From Myxococcales bacterium (GTDB lineage Bacteria; Myxococcota_A; UBA9160; UBA4427), in the NCBI GenBank assembly GCA_012959805.1, contig DUCN01000065.1:1-64000 (forward strand): a stretch of 64,000 bases of DNA, in the 5' to 3' direction. The position numbers and the translations under genes are program-made. Shown here piece after piece: positions 19,353-28,305 of the stretch. Within the stretch, counting starts at the first letter, position 1; every line of letters begins with the position of its first letter. Below the pieces are notes generated by a model. That model was not told the origin of the DNA and made no database searches. It saw nothing but the letters and a program-made list of their open reading frames with translations.

Positions 19353-20477
19353 ATGGACCCGACCGACAAACGACCCGACAATTCCCTGGATGGTGCGCGC
19401 GCGGCGGGCTCCGTGGACTCTTCCGACGTAGCCAGCGTCGACGCGTCGAACGAGGAATCCCTCGACGCGTCGAACCTCATGTCGGAAGTCGAAAACGATG
19501 CCGATCTTACGGATTCGAGCGACCTCACCGACGATGCTGCAGGAGCAGAGCACTCGATCTTGCCCGTGCCTGTGGATCCGCAGTCGCGGCTCCCGGAAAC
19601 CGGCGAGGGTCGAGCCCAGGCGACCGCACTCTCGGCGTACATGTCCGAGCTTCGGCACCACGCGCCCATTACGCGCGGGGAAGAACATGAACTCGCCGTT
19701 CGCTGGACCGAGGACGGCGACGTCGATGCCGCAAAGCTCCTCGTGGTCTCCAACTTACGACTCGTCGTCAAAATCGCCATGGAATACCGGCGCGCATGGG
19801 CCAATACCCTCGACTTGATTCAGGAAGGCAATGTGGGATTGATGGAAGCCGTACAGCGCTTCGATCCCTACAAAGGCGTCAAGCTCTCGTCCTACGCCGT
19901 GTATTGGATCCGCGCCTACATCCTCAAATACATTCTCGACAACATGCGCAGCGTGCGACTCGGCACCACCCGCGCTTCCCGCAAACTCTTCTTCCGATTG
20001 AACAAGGAAAAACGAGAACTCGAGCGACTCGGCTACGACGTCGAACCGCAACTGCTCGCCGAACGGCTCGACGTCACCGAAGACGACGTGATCGACATGG
20101 AAGCGCGACTCTCCCGACCCGACCTCTCCTTCGATGCCCCGCTGCGCAGCGATGAAGGCGACGGCGTGACCTTCGGAGATCGGATGGCCGCACCCGGAAT
20201 CAGCTCCGAAGCCATGCTCGGCAACAGCGAACTTCGGGAAGTCTTCCTCGGGAAGGTCGAAGCCTTCGCGGAAACTCTGGGCGAACGCGACCTCATCATT
20301 CTCCGAAGCCGAATCCTCGCCGACGAACCACGAACACTGGCCGAACTCGGCGAGGAATTCGATGTCTCGCGCGAACGCGTACGACAGCTCGAAGTCAAGA
20401 TCGTCGATCGTCTTCGAACCTTCATGAAAGAGAATCTCGTCGACTTCGGATTCTACGAACCGGGCGGTGGCGCATGA
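19353..20477 (+). CDS. rpoH: RNA polymerase sigma-32-like (RpoH) factor with acidic N-terminal extension
   Basis: NLRLVVKIAMEYRRAWANTLDLIQEGNVGLMEAVQRFDPYKGVKLSSYAVYWIRAYILKYIL and region 4 LAELGEEFDVSRERVRQLEVKIVDRLR. Confidence 0.88.
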   Translation: MDPTDKRPDNSLDGARAAGSVDSSDVASVDASNEESLDASNLMSEVENDADLTDSSDLTDDAAGAEHSILPVPVDPQSRLPETGEGRAQATALSAYMSELRHHAPITRGEEHELAVRWTEDGDVDAAKLLVVSNLRLVVKIAMEYRRAWANTLDLIQEGNVGLMEAVQRFDPYKGVKLSSYAVYWIRAYILKYILDNMRSVRLGTTRASRKLFFRLNKEKRELERLGYDVEPQLLAERLDVTEDDVIDMEARLSRPDLSFDAPLRSDEGDGVTFGDRMAAPGISSEAMLGNSELREVFLGKVEAFAETLGERDLIILRSRILADEPRTLAELGEEFDVSRERVRQLEVKIVDRLRTFMKENLVDFGFYEPGGGA

Positions 20478-21007
20478 CAGCGAGGTGCGATTCAAGGTCG
20501 ATGAATCCGACCGAACATAAGGGCGAAGACGAAGGGCCTAAGCGACCTCCCCGGATCATCTCAATTGTCCTCGCGGGTTGGCTCGCATCGACGGTCGTGG
20601 GTTGCGGTGCGTTCTCCAGTGATTCAACGACCCCCGACGCATGGATCGAAATCAAGGGCCGCCGCGTCTCACTCGATGTCGTCGATACGCCGCGCAGTCA
20701 GGGAAAAGGACTTGGCGGCCGTGACTCCCTCGCGTGGCACCACGGCATGTATTTCGAATACGACCGGCCCGCGTTCTACTCGTTCTGGATGAAGGGCATG
20801 CGCTTTTCGATTGACATCATCTGGTTGCGCGACGGCCGCGTCGTCGCGATCGATGCGAATGTGCCCTACGAAAAAGGTGGAAACGGCCCGACTCTCCAAC
20901 CAGGTGTATTAATCGACGGGGTGCTTGAAGTTCCGGCCGGCTATGCCACAGCTCACGCCTGGCAGATCGGTGACCGGGCGGTCTACGAGCGCGTCAAGGC
21001 GGAGTGA
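20474..21007 (+). CDS. DUF192 family protein
   Basis: QGKGLGGRDSLAWHHGMYFEYDRPAFYSFWMKGMRFSIDIIWLRDGRVV...VLEVPAGYA: DUF192 signature; lipoprotein-like N-terminus. Confidence 0.88.
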   Translation: MTARCDSRSMNPTEHKGEDEGPKRPPRIISIVLAGWLASTVVGCGAFSSDSTTPDAWIEIKGRRVSLDVVDTPRSQGKGLGGRDSLAWHHGMYFEYDRPAFYSFWMKGMRFSIDIIWLRDGRVVAIDANVPYEKGGNGPTLQPGVLIDGVLEVPAGYATAHAWQIGDRAVYERVKAE

Positions 21008-22457
21008 GCTTCGCGGTCGCAGGAGCCGCCTTGGCGGGAAGCGTCCACTCGGGAAACTCGCGAAGGATCTCCTCCTGAACCACACGATCAAGCCCTGCCG
21101 TATCGATGCCCATGACTTCGTACAGCGCTTGATCAACGGAGAAGCCCTCCCCGATCATCATCAGCAGACGCCGTCGCCCTTCGACATTCGTACGCGAGTG
21201 AATAAATCCAACCGTGATCACCGATTGCAGATACGCATCCCGAGCGCGTTCGTCAGAAAGTCCCGAGAAGCTCCGGGCGATGGAATCAAGCGGGATCCAG
21301 GATTTCGTTTCAATGTTGGCACGCATCGCCGCGCGTTCGCGGCGCGTCGAATTCGCCAGACCACGCGATTGTCTTTCGATTCTCTCCGCAAGACCCTCAT
21401 TCAGCCAATAGGGCCGGTCCCCTCCTGTCACCTCCCGAAAGACCGCATGTGTGTACTCGTGAAAGAGAACGCCCCGTAGCGATCCGGTCGGATGCGCGGG
21501 CGAAGCAACATGAATTCGACCGTCGAAGAAACCGATCGTCTGGAATGAGAAACGATGCGCGTGGGCGCGCACGTACGCTGCTCGTCCATAGAGCACGACG
21601 TCCAGCGGTTCGAGCGGGGCCACGCCAATCGAATTCGACACTTCCGAACGCGCCTCGCGAAGAAATCCCAGAACGCGAGCTGCGTAGTCCCCGGGAAGTT
21701 CACCGAGCCGGGCGTCGAGTTGTACGCGAAAATGTTCATCCCGAACCAGCTTCAGACGCAGCGGCCCTTCGAGCTGATCGGGATCGGCCAACCTCCGCTC
21801 GTCCGCAATCGCTTCCAATCGAAGCACGGCGCTTTCCCGAAGCGACTTGAACTCCGAGCCCGCCCCGTCGAGAAACGCAAGAAGATGCCGCTCCGCCATT
21901 GCGAAGCGTCCACGCGCGCGGGCAAGAGCGGCTAGATACCAATGTGCTTCCGGACTCTGCGGCTCGAGTCGAAGGACACCCCGAAGCGTCGAGTCCGCGC
22001 GGGCCAACTCGCCGCGCGCGAGATCAGCGAATGCGCCCCGGAGCAGACGACGAACTCGATCTTCTGTCGAACTCGAATCCCCAGCATTTCGAGGCAGCGG
22101 CGGTCCCGTTAGGCCATCACTCCAAGCCATTCGGATCGGTTCGAGTCCGGCCGCGTCGACCGGCATCGCTGCTTCGGGAGCCTTCGCATCATCATTGGTA
22201 AAGTGTGTCACGCCTGCGGAGTCGACCCAGAACCGAATCTCGCTCTGCGCGGCCAGCGAGGCGGTCAGCGTGAAAATCGAGAGGCAGGCAACCAAGGTGA
22301 CTCTTCGAAGCACGCAGCCAGCCCATCTTTGCTTGGTTCGATTCAGCATGACCATTAATGCCTCTTCGGCACAAAATGGAACAGGCTTGATGGCCCCAGG
22401 ATGCCGGCTGCTCAGCGATTCAGGTCTTCTTTTGGGTCTCACCGGCAAGATGACCAA
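20994..22457 (-). CDS. DUF4124 / TPR / gluzincin-type peptidase domain protein
   Basis: EIRFWVDSAGVTHFTNDD (DUF4124-like), TPR-like middle, FHEYTHAVFREVTGGDRPYWLNEGLAERIE (HExxH-type). Confidence 0.7.
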   Translation of the reverse strand: MVILPVRPKRRPESLSSRHPGAIKPVPFCAEEALMVMLNRTKQRWAGCVLRRVTLVACLSIFTLTASLAAQSEIRFWVDSAGVTHFTNDDAKAPEAAMPVDAAGLEPIRMAWSDGLTGPPLPRNAGDSSSTEDRVRRLLRGAFADLARGELARADSTLRGVLRLEPQSPEAHWYLAALARARGRFAMAERHLLAFLDGAGSEFKSLRESAVLRLEAIADERRLADPDQLEGPLRLKLVRDEHFRVQLDARLGELPGDYAARVLGFLREARSEVSNSIGVAPLEPLDVVLYGRAAYVRAHAHRFSFQTIGFFDGRIHVASPAHPTGSLRGVLFHEYTHAVFREVTGGDRPYWLNEGLAERIERQSRGLANSTRRERAAMRANIETKSWIPLDSIARSFSGLSDERARDAYLQSVITVGFIHSRTNVEGRRRLLMMIGEGFSVDQALYEVMGIDTAGLDRVVQEEILREFPEWTLPAKAAPATAKLTPP

Positions 22458-22959
22458 GTTCGGGCAGAATCAGCTTCTCCATCGCGAGTCGGACAGCACC
22501 CCTCGATCCGGGAATGACGAAAACGATCTTGCCCTGCTTCAGCCCGGCCAGCGCGCGGGAAAGCAATGCGGCGGAGCCGATCTCCTCATAGGAAAGCATT
22601 CGGAAGAGTTCGCCGAACCCCGGGATCGAGCGATCAAATTCTGGCGCGAGGACATCCGGTGTCACGTCGCGTGCGGCAACGCCGGTACCACCGGTGAAGA
22701 TCACGGCTCGAGACTCCGAATCGCTGATCGCCTGATCCAGGGCGGCCCGAATTGCCTCGGGCTCATCGGGAACGATGCGGCGCCCGGTCACCGATTGCCC
22801 AGCCTTCGCGAGCATCTCTTCGACCAGCGCACCACCGGTATCGGTTTCGAGCGTTCGCGTATCGGATACGGTCACGATCGCCGTAGGCACGCTCGAAGGC
22901 GCGGCCTGACGATGATGATGGCCATGGTCTGCGGGGGATTTCGATTTCCTATCGCTCAA
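22420..22959 (-). CDS. moaB: molybdenum cofactor biosynthesis protein MoaB/Mog family
   Basis: AIVTVSDTRTLETDTGGALVEEMLAKAG, VIFTGGTGVAARDVTPDVLAPEFDRSIPGFGELFRMLSYEEIG. Confidence 0.92.
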   Translation of the reverse strand: MSDRKSKSPADHGHHHRQAAPSSVPTAIVTVSDTRTLETDTGGALVEEMLAKAGQSVTGRRIVPDEPEAIRAALDQAISDSESRAVIFTGGTGVAARDVTPDVLAPEFDRSIPGFGELFRMLSYEEIGSAALLSRALAGLKQGKIVFVIPGSRGAVRLAMEKLILPELGHLAGETQKKT

Positions 22960-22980
22960 AAGGGTCTTCCTTTCCGATTC

Positions 22981-23682
22981 TCAAGCATGATCGTCGACCC
23001 AATACGCTCCATCGCGAGCAACCTCGCGCTTCCAGATCGGGACTCGAACCTTCAAGGTATCGATGGCAAATCGGCAGGCCGCGAAGGCTTCTTCGCGATG
23101 CGCTCCGGCGGCAACGACGACGACCGCTGCTTCGCCGATTTCGAGACGGCCAACCCGATGCGCGATAGCCACCCGGGTGCCCGGCCATTTCTTCGAGGCC
23201 TCCTCAGCGATCTTCTGCATCTCGCGTTCCGCCATTTCCGGATACGCTTCGTACTCGAGATATTCGATGTCATGGCCGCGTGCGCGGTCGCGGACATTGC
23301 CCACGAAACTCACGATCCCGCCAGCATCGGCCCCCGAGACCCGCGAGACGACTTCCGCTTCGTCTAGTGCGTGGTCGGAGATCGTGCAAAACCCCGGGAC
23401 AGCGCTGGTCCCGTCGTCTCCGGCACCATCCCCACCGGCAACCGGCGGCAGGAAGGCGACCTCGTCCCCGTCCCTCAAAATGACGTCAGCCTCGGCGATC
23501 TCGAGATTGACCGAGGTCGCGAGACGGTCTCCCAGCTTCTCGACGAGGGGATTTCGCTCCGAAAGCCAACTTCGAAGCACGGAGACCGAGGATCCCTCCT
23601 CCAGTTCGACTTGGATCGCCGACTCCCCCATCGCTTCGCGTAGCGACCCAAACAACTTCAGCGTGATCTTCATCTTGGACAT
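22981..23682 (-). CDS. fused molybdopterin synthase (MoaD small subunit - MoaE large subunit)
   Basis: N-term MoaD ending DEVAFLPPVAGG, then MoaE: GGIVSFVGNVRDRARGHDIEYLEYEAYPEMAEREM...AIAHRVGRLEIGEAAVVVVAAGAHREEAFAACRFAIDTLKVRVPIWKRE. Confidence 0.92.
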   Translation of the reverse strand: MSKMKITLKLFGSLREAMGESAIQVELEEGSSVSVLRSWLSERNPLVEKLGDRLATSVNLEIAEADVILRDGDEVAFLPPVAGGDGAGDDGTSAVPGFCTISDHALDEAEVVSRVSGADAGGIVSFVGNVRDRARGHDIEYLEYEAYPEMAEREMQKIAEEASKKWPGTRVAIAHRVGRLEIGEAAVVVVAAGAHREEAFAACRFAIDTLKVRVPIWKREVARDGAYWVDDHA

Positions 23683-23782
23683 ATGAGGCCGGAGACTACC
23701 CGCGCCGTCCACGAAGCTCAATTGACCGAGTGGCGGACCCTCTTCCGCCCGTGACTCGCCCCCAAGCGGAGCGACAATATTT

Positions 23783-23798
23783 TGTGATCAAGATCACT
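23783..23798. promoter_or_regulatory. CRP/FNR-family-like operator upstream of moaDE
   Basis: TGTGATCAAGATCACT (TGTGA-N6-TCACT; core GTGATC-AA-GATCAC palindrome), about 100 bp upstream of the moaDE start. Confidence 0.4.
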
Positions 23799-24129
23799 TC
23801 GCCAGACCCAGGATTTTCCAAAATTCATTAGGCATGGGGCGGAGATCGCCACTGGCTTCCTCTCCCATTTAGCCAAGCATTGAGAGCGACATCGACTGTG
23901 GGCCAACAAGGGGGGCCTGTGTTACCAGCCACAATAGCCAGCCACTTCGCGAAGCCCATCTAGCGCTCTCTGTCCGCGTGCGTCCGACAGCGCGACTCTG
24001 GATGTTAGGCGAGTTGCTGGCCCTTGCCTTTGGCTCCGCGGACGATGGCGGTGATTCTGATCGGGCCCCGGCAGCAGGCGTCGCAATCGAAACAACACCG
24101 ACAGCACGGCCGATGCAAGTAGCGATGGA

Positions 24130-24480
24130 GTGCCAACGGTTGATCAGGTGAGTCGCGAACGCTTGTTAGGCGCCAACGTGCGTTTCCCGTTTTCGATTCG
24201 TTCCGCGGAAGCGAACCAATGGATCAGCTCCCGCGTAGACCCCGAAATCGCAGCAGGCCTGCCTTTCGTAGGAACCGGAGACACGAATGGAGGCGACTTT
24301 CGAGAACTGATCTGGACGGATTCATCGGGGCCGTTCTTCTCTCCCACCCTCTGGAGTGCACGATCCAGCGATGGCCTGGAATTGATCGCGACCCTCGACT
24401 TCGACAGTGACGGTATGGCTGAACTCGCCTGGCATGACGGCATCGACGTCGCGCTCTGGAGCGCCTCGGACACGTTCTGA
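24130..24480 (+). pseudogene. C-terminal remnant of an FG-GAP/VCBS-like secreted protein
   Basis: DFRELIWTDSSGPFFSPTLWSARSSDGLELIATLDFDSDGMAELAWHDG resembles FG-GAP repeats; preceded by degenerate coding-like sequence with no clear start. Confidence 0.35.
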
Positions 24481-24526
24481 GCCACGCGCGATCAACTTCC
24501 CCAGCAGGCTGACCGCATCGACTCGC

Positions 24527-24804
24527 ATGACCGCAACGGAACCCAAATCCATGAGCGCGGAAGCGTGCGATGACCCGCCGCCCCCTAGAGAGATCGTCGA
24601 GGCGTGGCTCGATCGTGTGCGTCCGGCGCTCGTTGCTGACGGTGGGAATGTTGAACTCGTGTCAATCGAGCATGACAGTACAGTGCGCATCGCTCTACAG
24701 GGCAATTGCGCGGATTGCCTCAGCTGGCCACGCTCCGCGTCGCCACTAATGAGCCGCTGAGGCGGACCGTGCGCGGCATTCGGAGTGTCGTCGCAGCCGA
24801 GTGA
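24527..24804 (+). pseudogene. NifU-like C-terminal domain protein with an apparent frameshift
   Basis: PREIVEAWLDRVRPALVADGGNVELVSIEHDSTVRIALQGNCADCLS, then the next frame continues LATLRVATNEPLRRTVRGIRSVVAAE*. Shift near 24721. Confidence 0.65.
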
Positions 24805-24926
24805 CGCTGAAGTCAGACACAGTCCCGAAAAAGAGAATGGCCCCGCCGCTCGCGTGCTGTATGCGAAAAGCGGGGCCGACCCCCATGACTCATCCTGCGC
24901 GCGAAACCCGCGCGGTCATTTCATTT

Positions 24927-25445
24927 CTAGCTGCTCGACCCGTTGTTCGAGTCTGAAGCTTGATTGCCAGAGCTCTGGCTGGTAGCGGTCGATGCTGTTG
25001 CGGCCTCCTTCGATGCCGTTGGTGCCTTGACTGCACCCATCCTCACGCTGCCATTCAACTGTGCGCCCTCTTCCATCAGGATGGCCGGGGCTTCGAGATT
25101 GCCGGTCACGACGGCTGATTTATGCAGCACGATCTGATCGCTCGCGTGGACGTCGCCTTCGACGAGTCCGCTGATCACGACACAGACGGAATGAATTGTG
25201 GCCTGGATCTGGCCGGTTTCACCGACGATCAGGGTGTTGTCGCTTGAGATTTCACCCGAAAAATGGCCGTCGATTCGAACCGTGTCCCTGAACGAGAGCT
25301 TGCCCTCGAATTCTGAGCCCTGATCGATGAAGGCTGTGAGATTGCCCATCCCACCGCCGCTCGAGCTACCGCCCCCGCCTGCAGACGAAGGCGCTGCCGC
25401 CGACGATGAATCACCCTTACCTCTACCGAATCCGCTAATCGCCAT
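24927..25445 (-). CDS. bactofilin (polymer-forming cytoskeletal protein)
   Basis: IDQGSEFEGKLSFRDTVRIDGHFSGEISSDNTLIVGETGQIQATIHSVCVVISGLVEGDVHASDQIVLHKSAVVTGNLEAPAILMEEGAQLNGSVRMG. Confidence 0.93.
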   Translation of the reverse strand: MAISGFGRGKGDSSSAAAPSSAGGGGSSSGGGMGNLTAFIDQGSEFEGKLSFRDTVRIDGHFSGEISSDNTLIVGETGQIQATIHSVCVVISGLVEGDVHASDQIVLHKSAVVTGNLEAPAILMEEGAQLNGSVRMGAVKAPTASKEAATASTATSQSSGNQASDSNNGSSS

Positions 25446-25607
25446 ATCTGGATCTTGCCTCCGTGAATTGCCTGACTCTCCCGCTATCGTCGAATGTCAC
25501 CGGCATCTTGAGCGCAATTGGCCGAAAATCAGTGAGTGTCCCTCTAGTTGCAAAAAGGCCTGCATCGCCGTGACTCCGCTCACAGCAGGGAGCTAGACTC
25601 GAAAATC

Positions 25608-26567
25608 ATGGATCAGTTGGCCCACGGGGAGAATTCTCCCGCAAAAATCCTCTACCGCTCCATCCAAAACAATCGAGTCCACTCGGCGTATCTGCTCACG
25701 GGGTCCGGCGATCTTCCCTGGATGACCGCTCTGGGATTCGCCCGAGCACTGGTCTGCGAGCGATCCGATGGCTCGGTCTGCGACGCGTGTAACGCCTGCC
25801 ATCGCTCGCGGGCGACCGATGCCGATGCCGGTGTAGCCGCCGCCGAGATCATTCTCGATGGCAAGGGCAAACGCGGCCCGACCTATCGCCACATCGGTGA
25901 CCACCCGGACCTTTTCTGGGTAGAACGGGGGCCCGACGACACCCGAATTTCGATCCTTCAGGCGCGCGACCTACAAAATGCGCTTCGCCTCGGTGCAAAC
26001 GAGGGCGGCCGATCTGTCGCAGTGATTGCGGGGGCCGAATGGATGACGAACAACGCCCAGAACGCCCTGCTCCGCCTGTTGGAAGAGCCTCCACCGCAGA
26101 CGACACTCGTACTCGCGGCTTCACGCGCCTCCGCCATCATCGCCACGATCCGATCAAGAAGCGTCCGCGTACGCTTTCCCGCCGATTCCGACGCGGGCCT
26201 TCGTGCATCCGACGCCCTGGAGTCCGTTGCGCAGATTGTTGACACCCTAGATCACCTCGGCAGCCAATCGGTGGGCGATCTGCTCGATTTCGCCGAGCAA
26301 TATCGCGGCGGACGGGCGGTCGCCGCCGAGTCCGTGACCGAACTCATCGATGTCTCGGCGCAGTGGCTCTGCGAAGAGGTCAAAGAGCTCGTCGCCGAGG
26401 GAGAAGAGCCGGCCACCCAAGCGCTCGACGCGCATCACAGTCTCCAACAATTGCGCCGCGACCTGATCTCGCGCAATGCGAATCCACAGATGGTCGCCGA
26501 ACGACTGCTCCTCGGACTCCGAGACGTGGTCGCAGCGGGAGCGATCCGGTCAGCTCGGGTGGCCTGA
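25608..26567 (+). CDS. holB: DNA polymerase III subunit delta'
   Basis: SAYLLTGSGDLPWMTALGFARALVCE...C..C..C zinc region, WMTNNAQNALLRLLEEPPPQTTLVLAA. Confidence 0.88.
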   Translation: MDQLAHGENSPAKILYRSIQNNRVHSAYLLTGSGDLPWMTALGFARALVCERSDGSVCDACNACHRSRATDADAGVAAAEIILDGKGKRGPTYRHIGDHPDLFWVERGPDDTRISILQARDLQNALRLGANEGGRSVAVIAGAEWMTNNAQNALLRLLEEPPPQTTLVLAASRASAIIATIRSRSVRVRFPADSDAGLRASDALESVAQIVDTLDHLGSQSVGDLLDFAEQYRGGRAVAAESVTELIDVSAQWLCEEVKELVAEGEEPATQALDAHHSLQQLRRDLISRNANPQMVAERLLLGLRDVVAAGAIRSARVA

Positions 26568-26571
26568 ATCC

Positions 26572-27408
26572 ATGTGGATCGATAGCCATTGCCATGTCAC
26601 CGCCGATCGCTTCGACGCGGATCGCACTGAGACCCTTGCACGTGCCTTCGACGGCGGCATCGAGAGCTTGATTTCGATCGGCTCCGGCTACGGAATTGCC
26701 GGGAACTCGGCCGCGGTCGAACTCGCAAAGTCGGATGCCCGGATCTTCGCGACGGTCGGCGTTCATCCGCATGAAGCCCATGAGCTCGACGACGAAAATC
26801 GAGATGCCATTCGAGCCTGGCTCAAGGACGAACGCGTCGTCGCGCTCGGAGAGTGCGGCCTCGACTATCACTATATGCGCTCGCCGCGGGAGACCCAGCT
26901 AGCGGTCTTCGCGGAACAGATTGCGCTCGCACGCGAACTCGACATGCCGGTTTCGATCCACGTGCGCGGCGATGAGAATGCCGACAATACCGACAATGCC
27001 GACGACGAGTCGCGTGACTCCTTCAATGCCTACGATGAGCTCCTGGACATCTGGAAGCGCGAAGGTCGAGGCGAACTCGAAGGCGTATTGCATTGCTACA
27101 CGGGGAATCTCGAATTCGCCGAGCACGCGATGCAGGAAGGATTCTTCGTCTCCTTCTCAGGCATCGTTACGTTCAAGGGGAGTCACGATCTCCGCGAGGT
27201 CGCCAGGGGCATTCCGCTCGACCGCTTGATGGTCGAGACCGATGCCCCCTTCCTCGCTCCGGAAGGCCATCGAGGCCGACGCAATGAGCCACTTTGGGTC
27301 TCGGTCGTGGGCGAAGTACTCGCCGAGCTCCACGACTGCACGACGGCGGAAATCGCTCGAGTCACGACTGAAAATACTCGGCGGTTCTATCGATTACCGG
27401 CCAAATAG
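26572..27408 (+). CDS. TatD family deoxyribonuclease
   Basis: MWIDSHCHVTADRFD, GVHPHEA, ALGECGLDYHY, HCYTGN, LMVETDAPFLAPEGHRGRRNEP. Confidence 0.95.
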   Translation: MWIDSHCHVTADRFDADRTETLARAFDGGIESLISIGSGYGIAGNSAAVELAKSDARIFATVGVHPHEAHELDDENRDAIRAWLKDERVVALGECGLDYHYMRSPRETQLAVFAEQIALARELDMPVSIHVRGDENADNTDNADDESRDSFNAYDELLDIWKREGRGELEGVLHCYTGNLEFAEHAMQEGFFVSFSGIVTFKGSHDLREVARGIPLDRLMVETDAPFLAPEGHRGRRNEPLWVSVVGEVLAELHDCTTAEIARVTTENTRRFYRLPAK

Positions 27409-27449
27409 CGCGACACGTTTCGTCAGCGCGGAGCAGGAACGCACCCAGC

Positions 27450-28247
27450 ATGCCACTCGAACCCAAAGACTCACTCCTCTGCGAGCTACTTCAGCTGGCG
27501 CGCGACCTTGCGCGGTCCGCCGGCGCCATTCAGCGGGATCGATTCGAGACAGATCTGAAACTCGACACGAAGAGCGCTCCCATCGATCTCGTCACGGAGG
27601 TCGATCGCGCTTGCGAGGCGCTCATCGTCGAGGGAATTCAAGCCGCCCGCGCAGACGATGCGATCCTTGCCGAAGAAGGACACGGCGACGACAAGGCTGA
27701 TGCCAAAATTCGCTGGATCATCGACCCCCTCGATGGGACGGTCAATTTTGCCCACGGGTTCCCTCGCTTCTGTGTTTCGATTGGCATCGAAATCGAGGGC
27801 CTTCGGTCGGTCGGCGTCGTTTACGATCCGCTACTCAACGAATGCTTCGAGGCCGCTCGAGGCGAAGGCGCCTGGCTGGGCCCTCGGCGCTTGCGTGTAT
27901 CGGAAGAAGATGAACTCGGCCGAGCCCTAATCGCAACCGGCTTCGCGTACGACGTGCATGACAGCGAAAACGACAACCTCGCTGCTTTCCGCAATGTCAT
28001 CAAGGTTGCTCGCGGAATTCGCAGAGACGGCAGCGCCGCGCTGGACCTATGTTATGTCGCATCCAGCCGCCTCGATGCCTACTGGGAACTCAAACTCCAT
28101 CCCTGGGATGTCGCCGCCGGCTATCTGATCGTCGAGGAAGCGGGCGGACGGATCAGCGATTTTGGCGACGGTCCACCGGATCGATCCGGGCGCGAAGTCG
28201 TCGCGACTAACGGATCGCTGCATCAGGAACTCTTGAAGCAACTCTAG
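27450..28247 (+). CDS. suhB: inositol monophosphatase family protein
   Basis: DLVTEVDRACE, ILAEEGHGD, WIIDPLDGTVNFAHGFPRFCVSIG, WDVAAGYLIVEEAGG. Confidence 0.93.
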   Translation: MPLEPKDSLLCELLQLARDLARSAGAIQRDRFETDLKLDTKSAPIDLVTEVDRACEALIVEGIQAARADDAILAEEGHGDDKADAKIRWIIDPLDGTVNFAHGFPRFCVSIGIEIEGLRSVGVVYDPLLNECFEAARGEGAWLGPRRLRVSEEDELGRALIATGFAYDVHDSENDNLAAFRNVIKVARGIRRDGSAALDLCYVASSRLDAYWELKLHPWDVAAGYLIVEEAGGRISDFGDGPPDRSGREVVATNGSLHQELLKQL

Positions 28248-28305
28248 GCGAATCCCCTTCGAGTCGAGCGCGTGGCCGATCATTGGGCTTCAACCAGACA
28301 ACGAT

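Noticed and set aside
21847-23367. 506-aa + strand ORF
   Set aside because: Overlaps, in antisense, the DUF4124/peptidase, moaB and moaDE genes; composition is a high-GC shadow ORF with no recognisable motifs.
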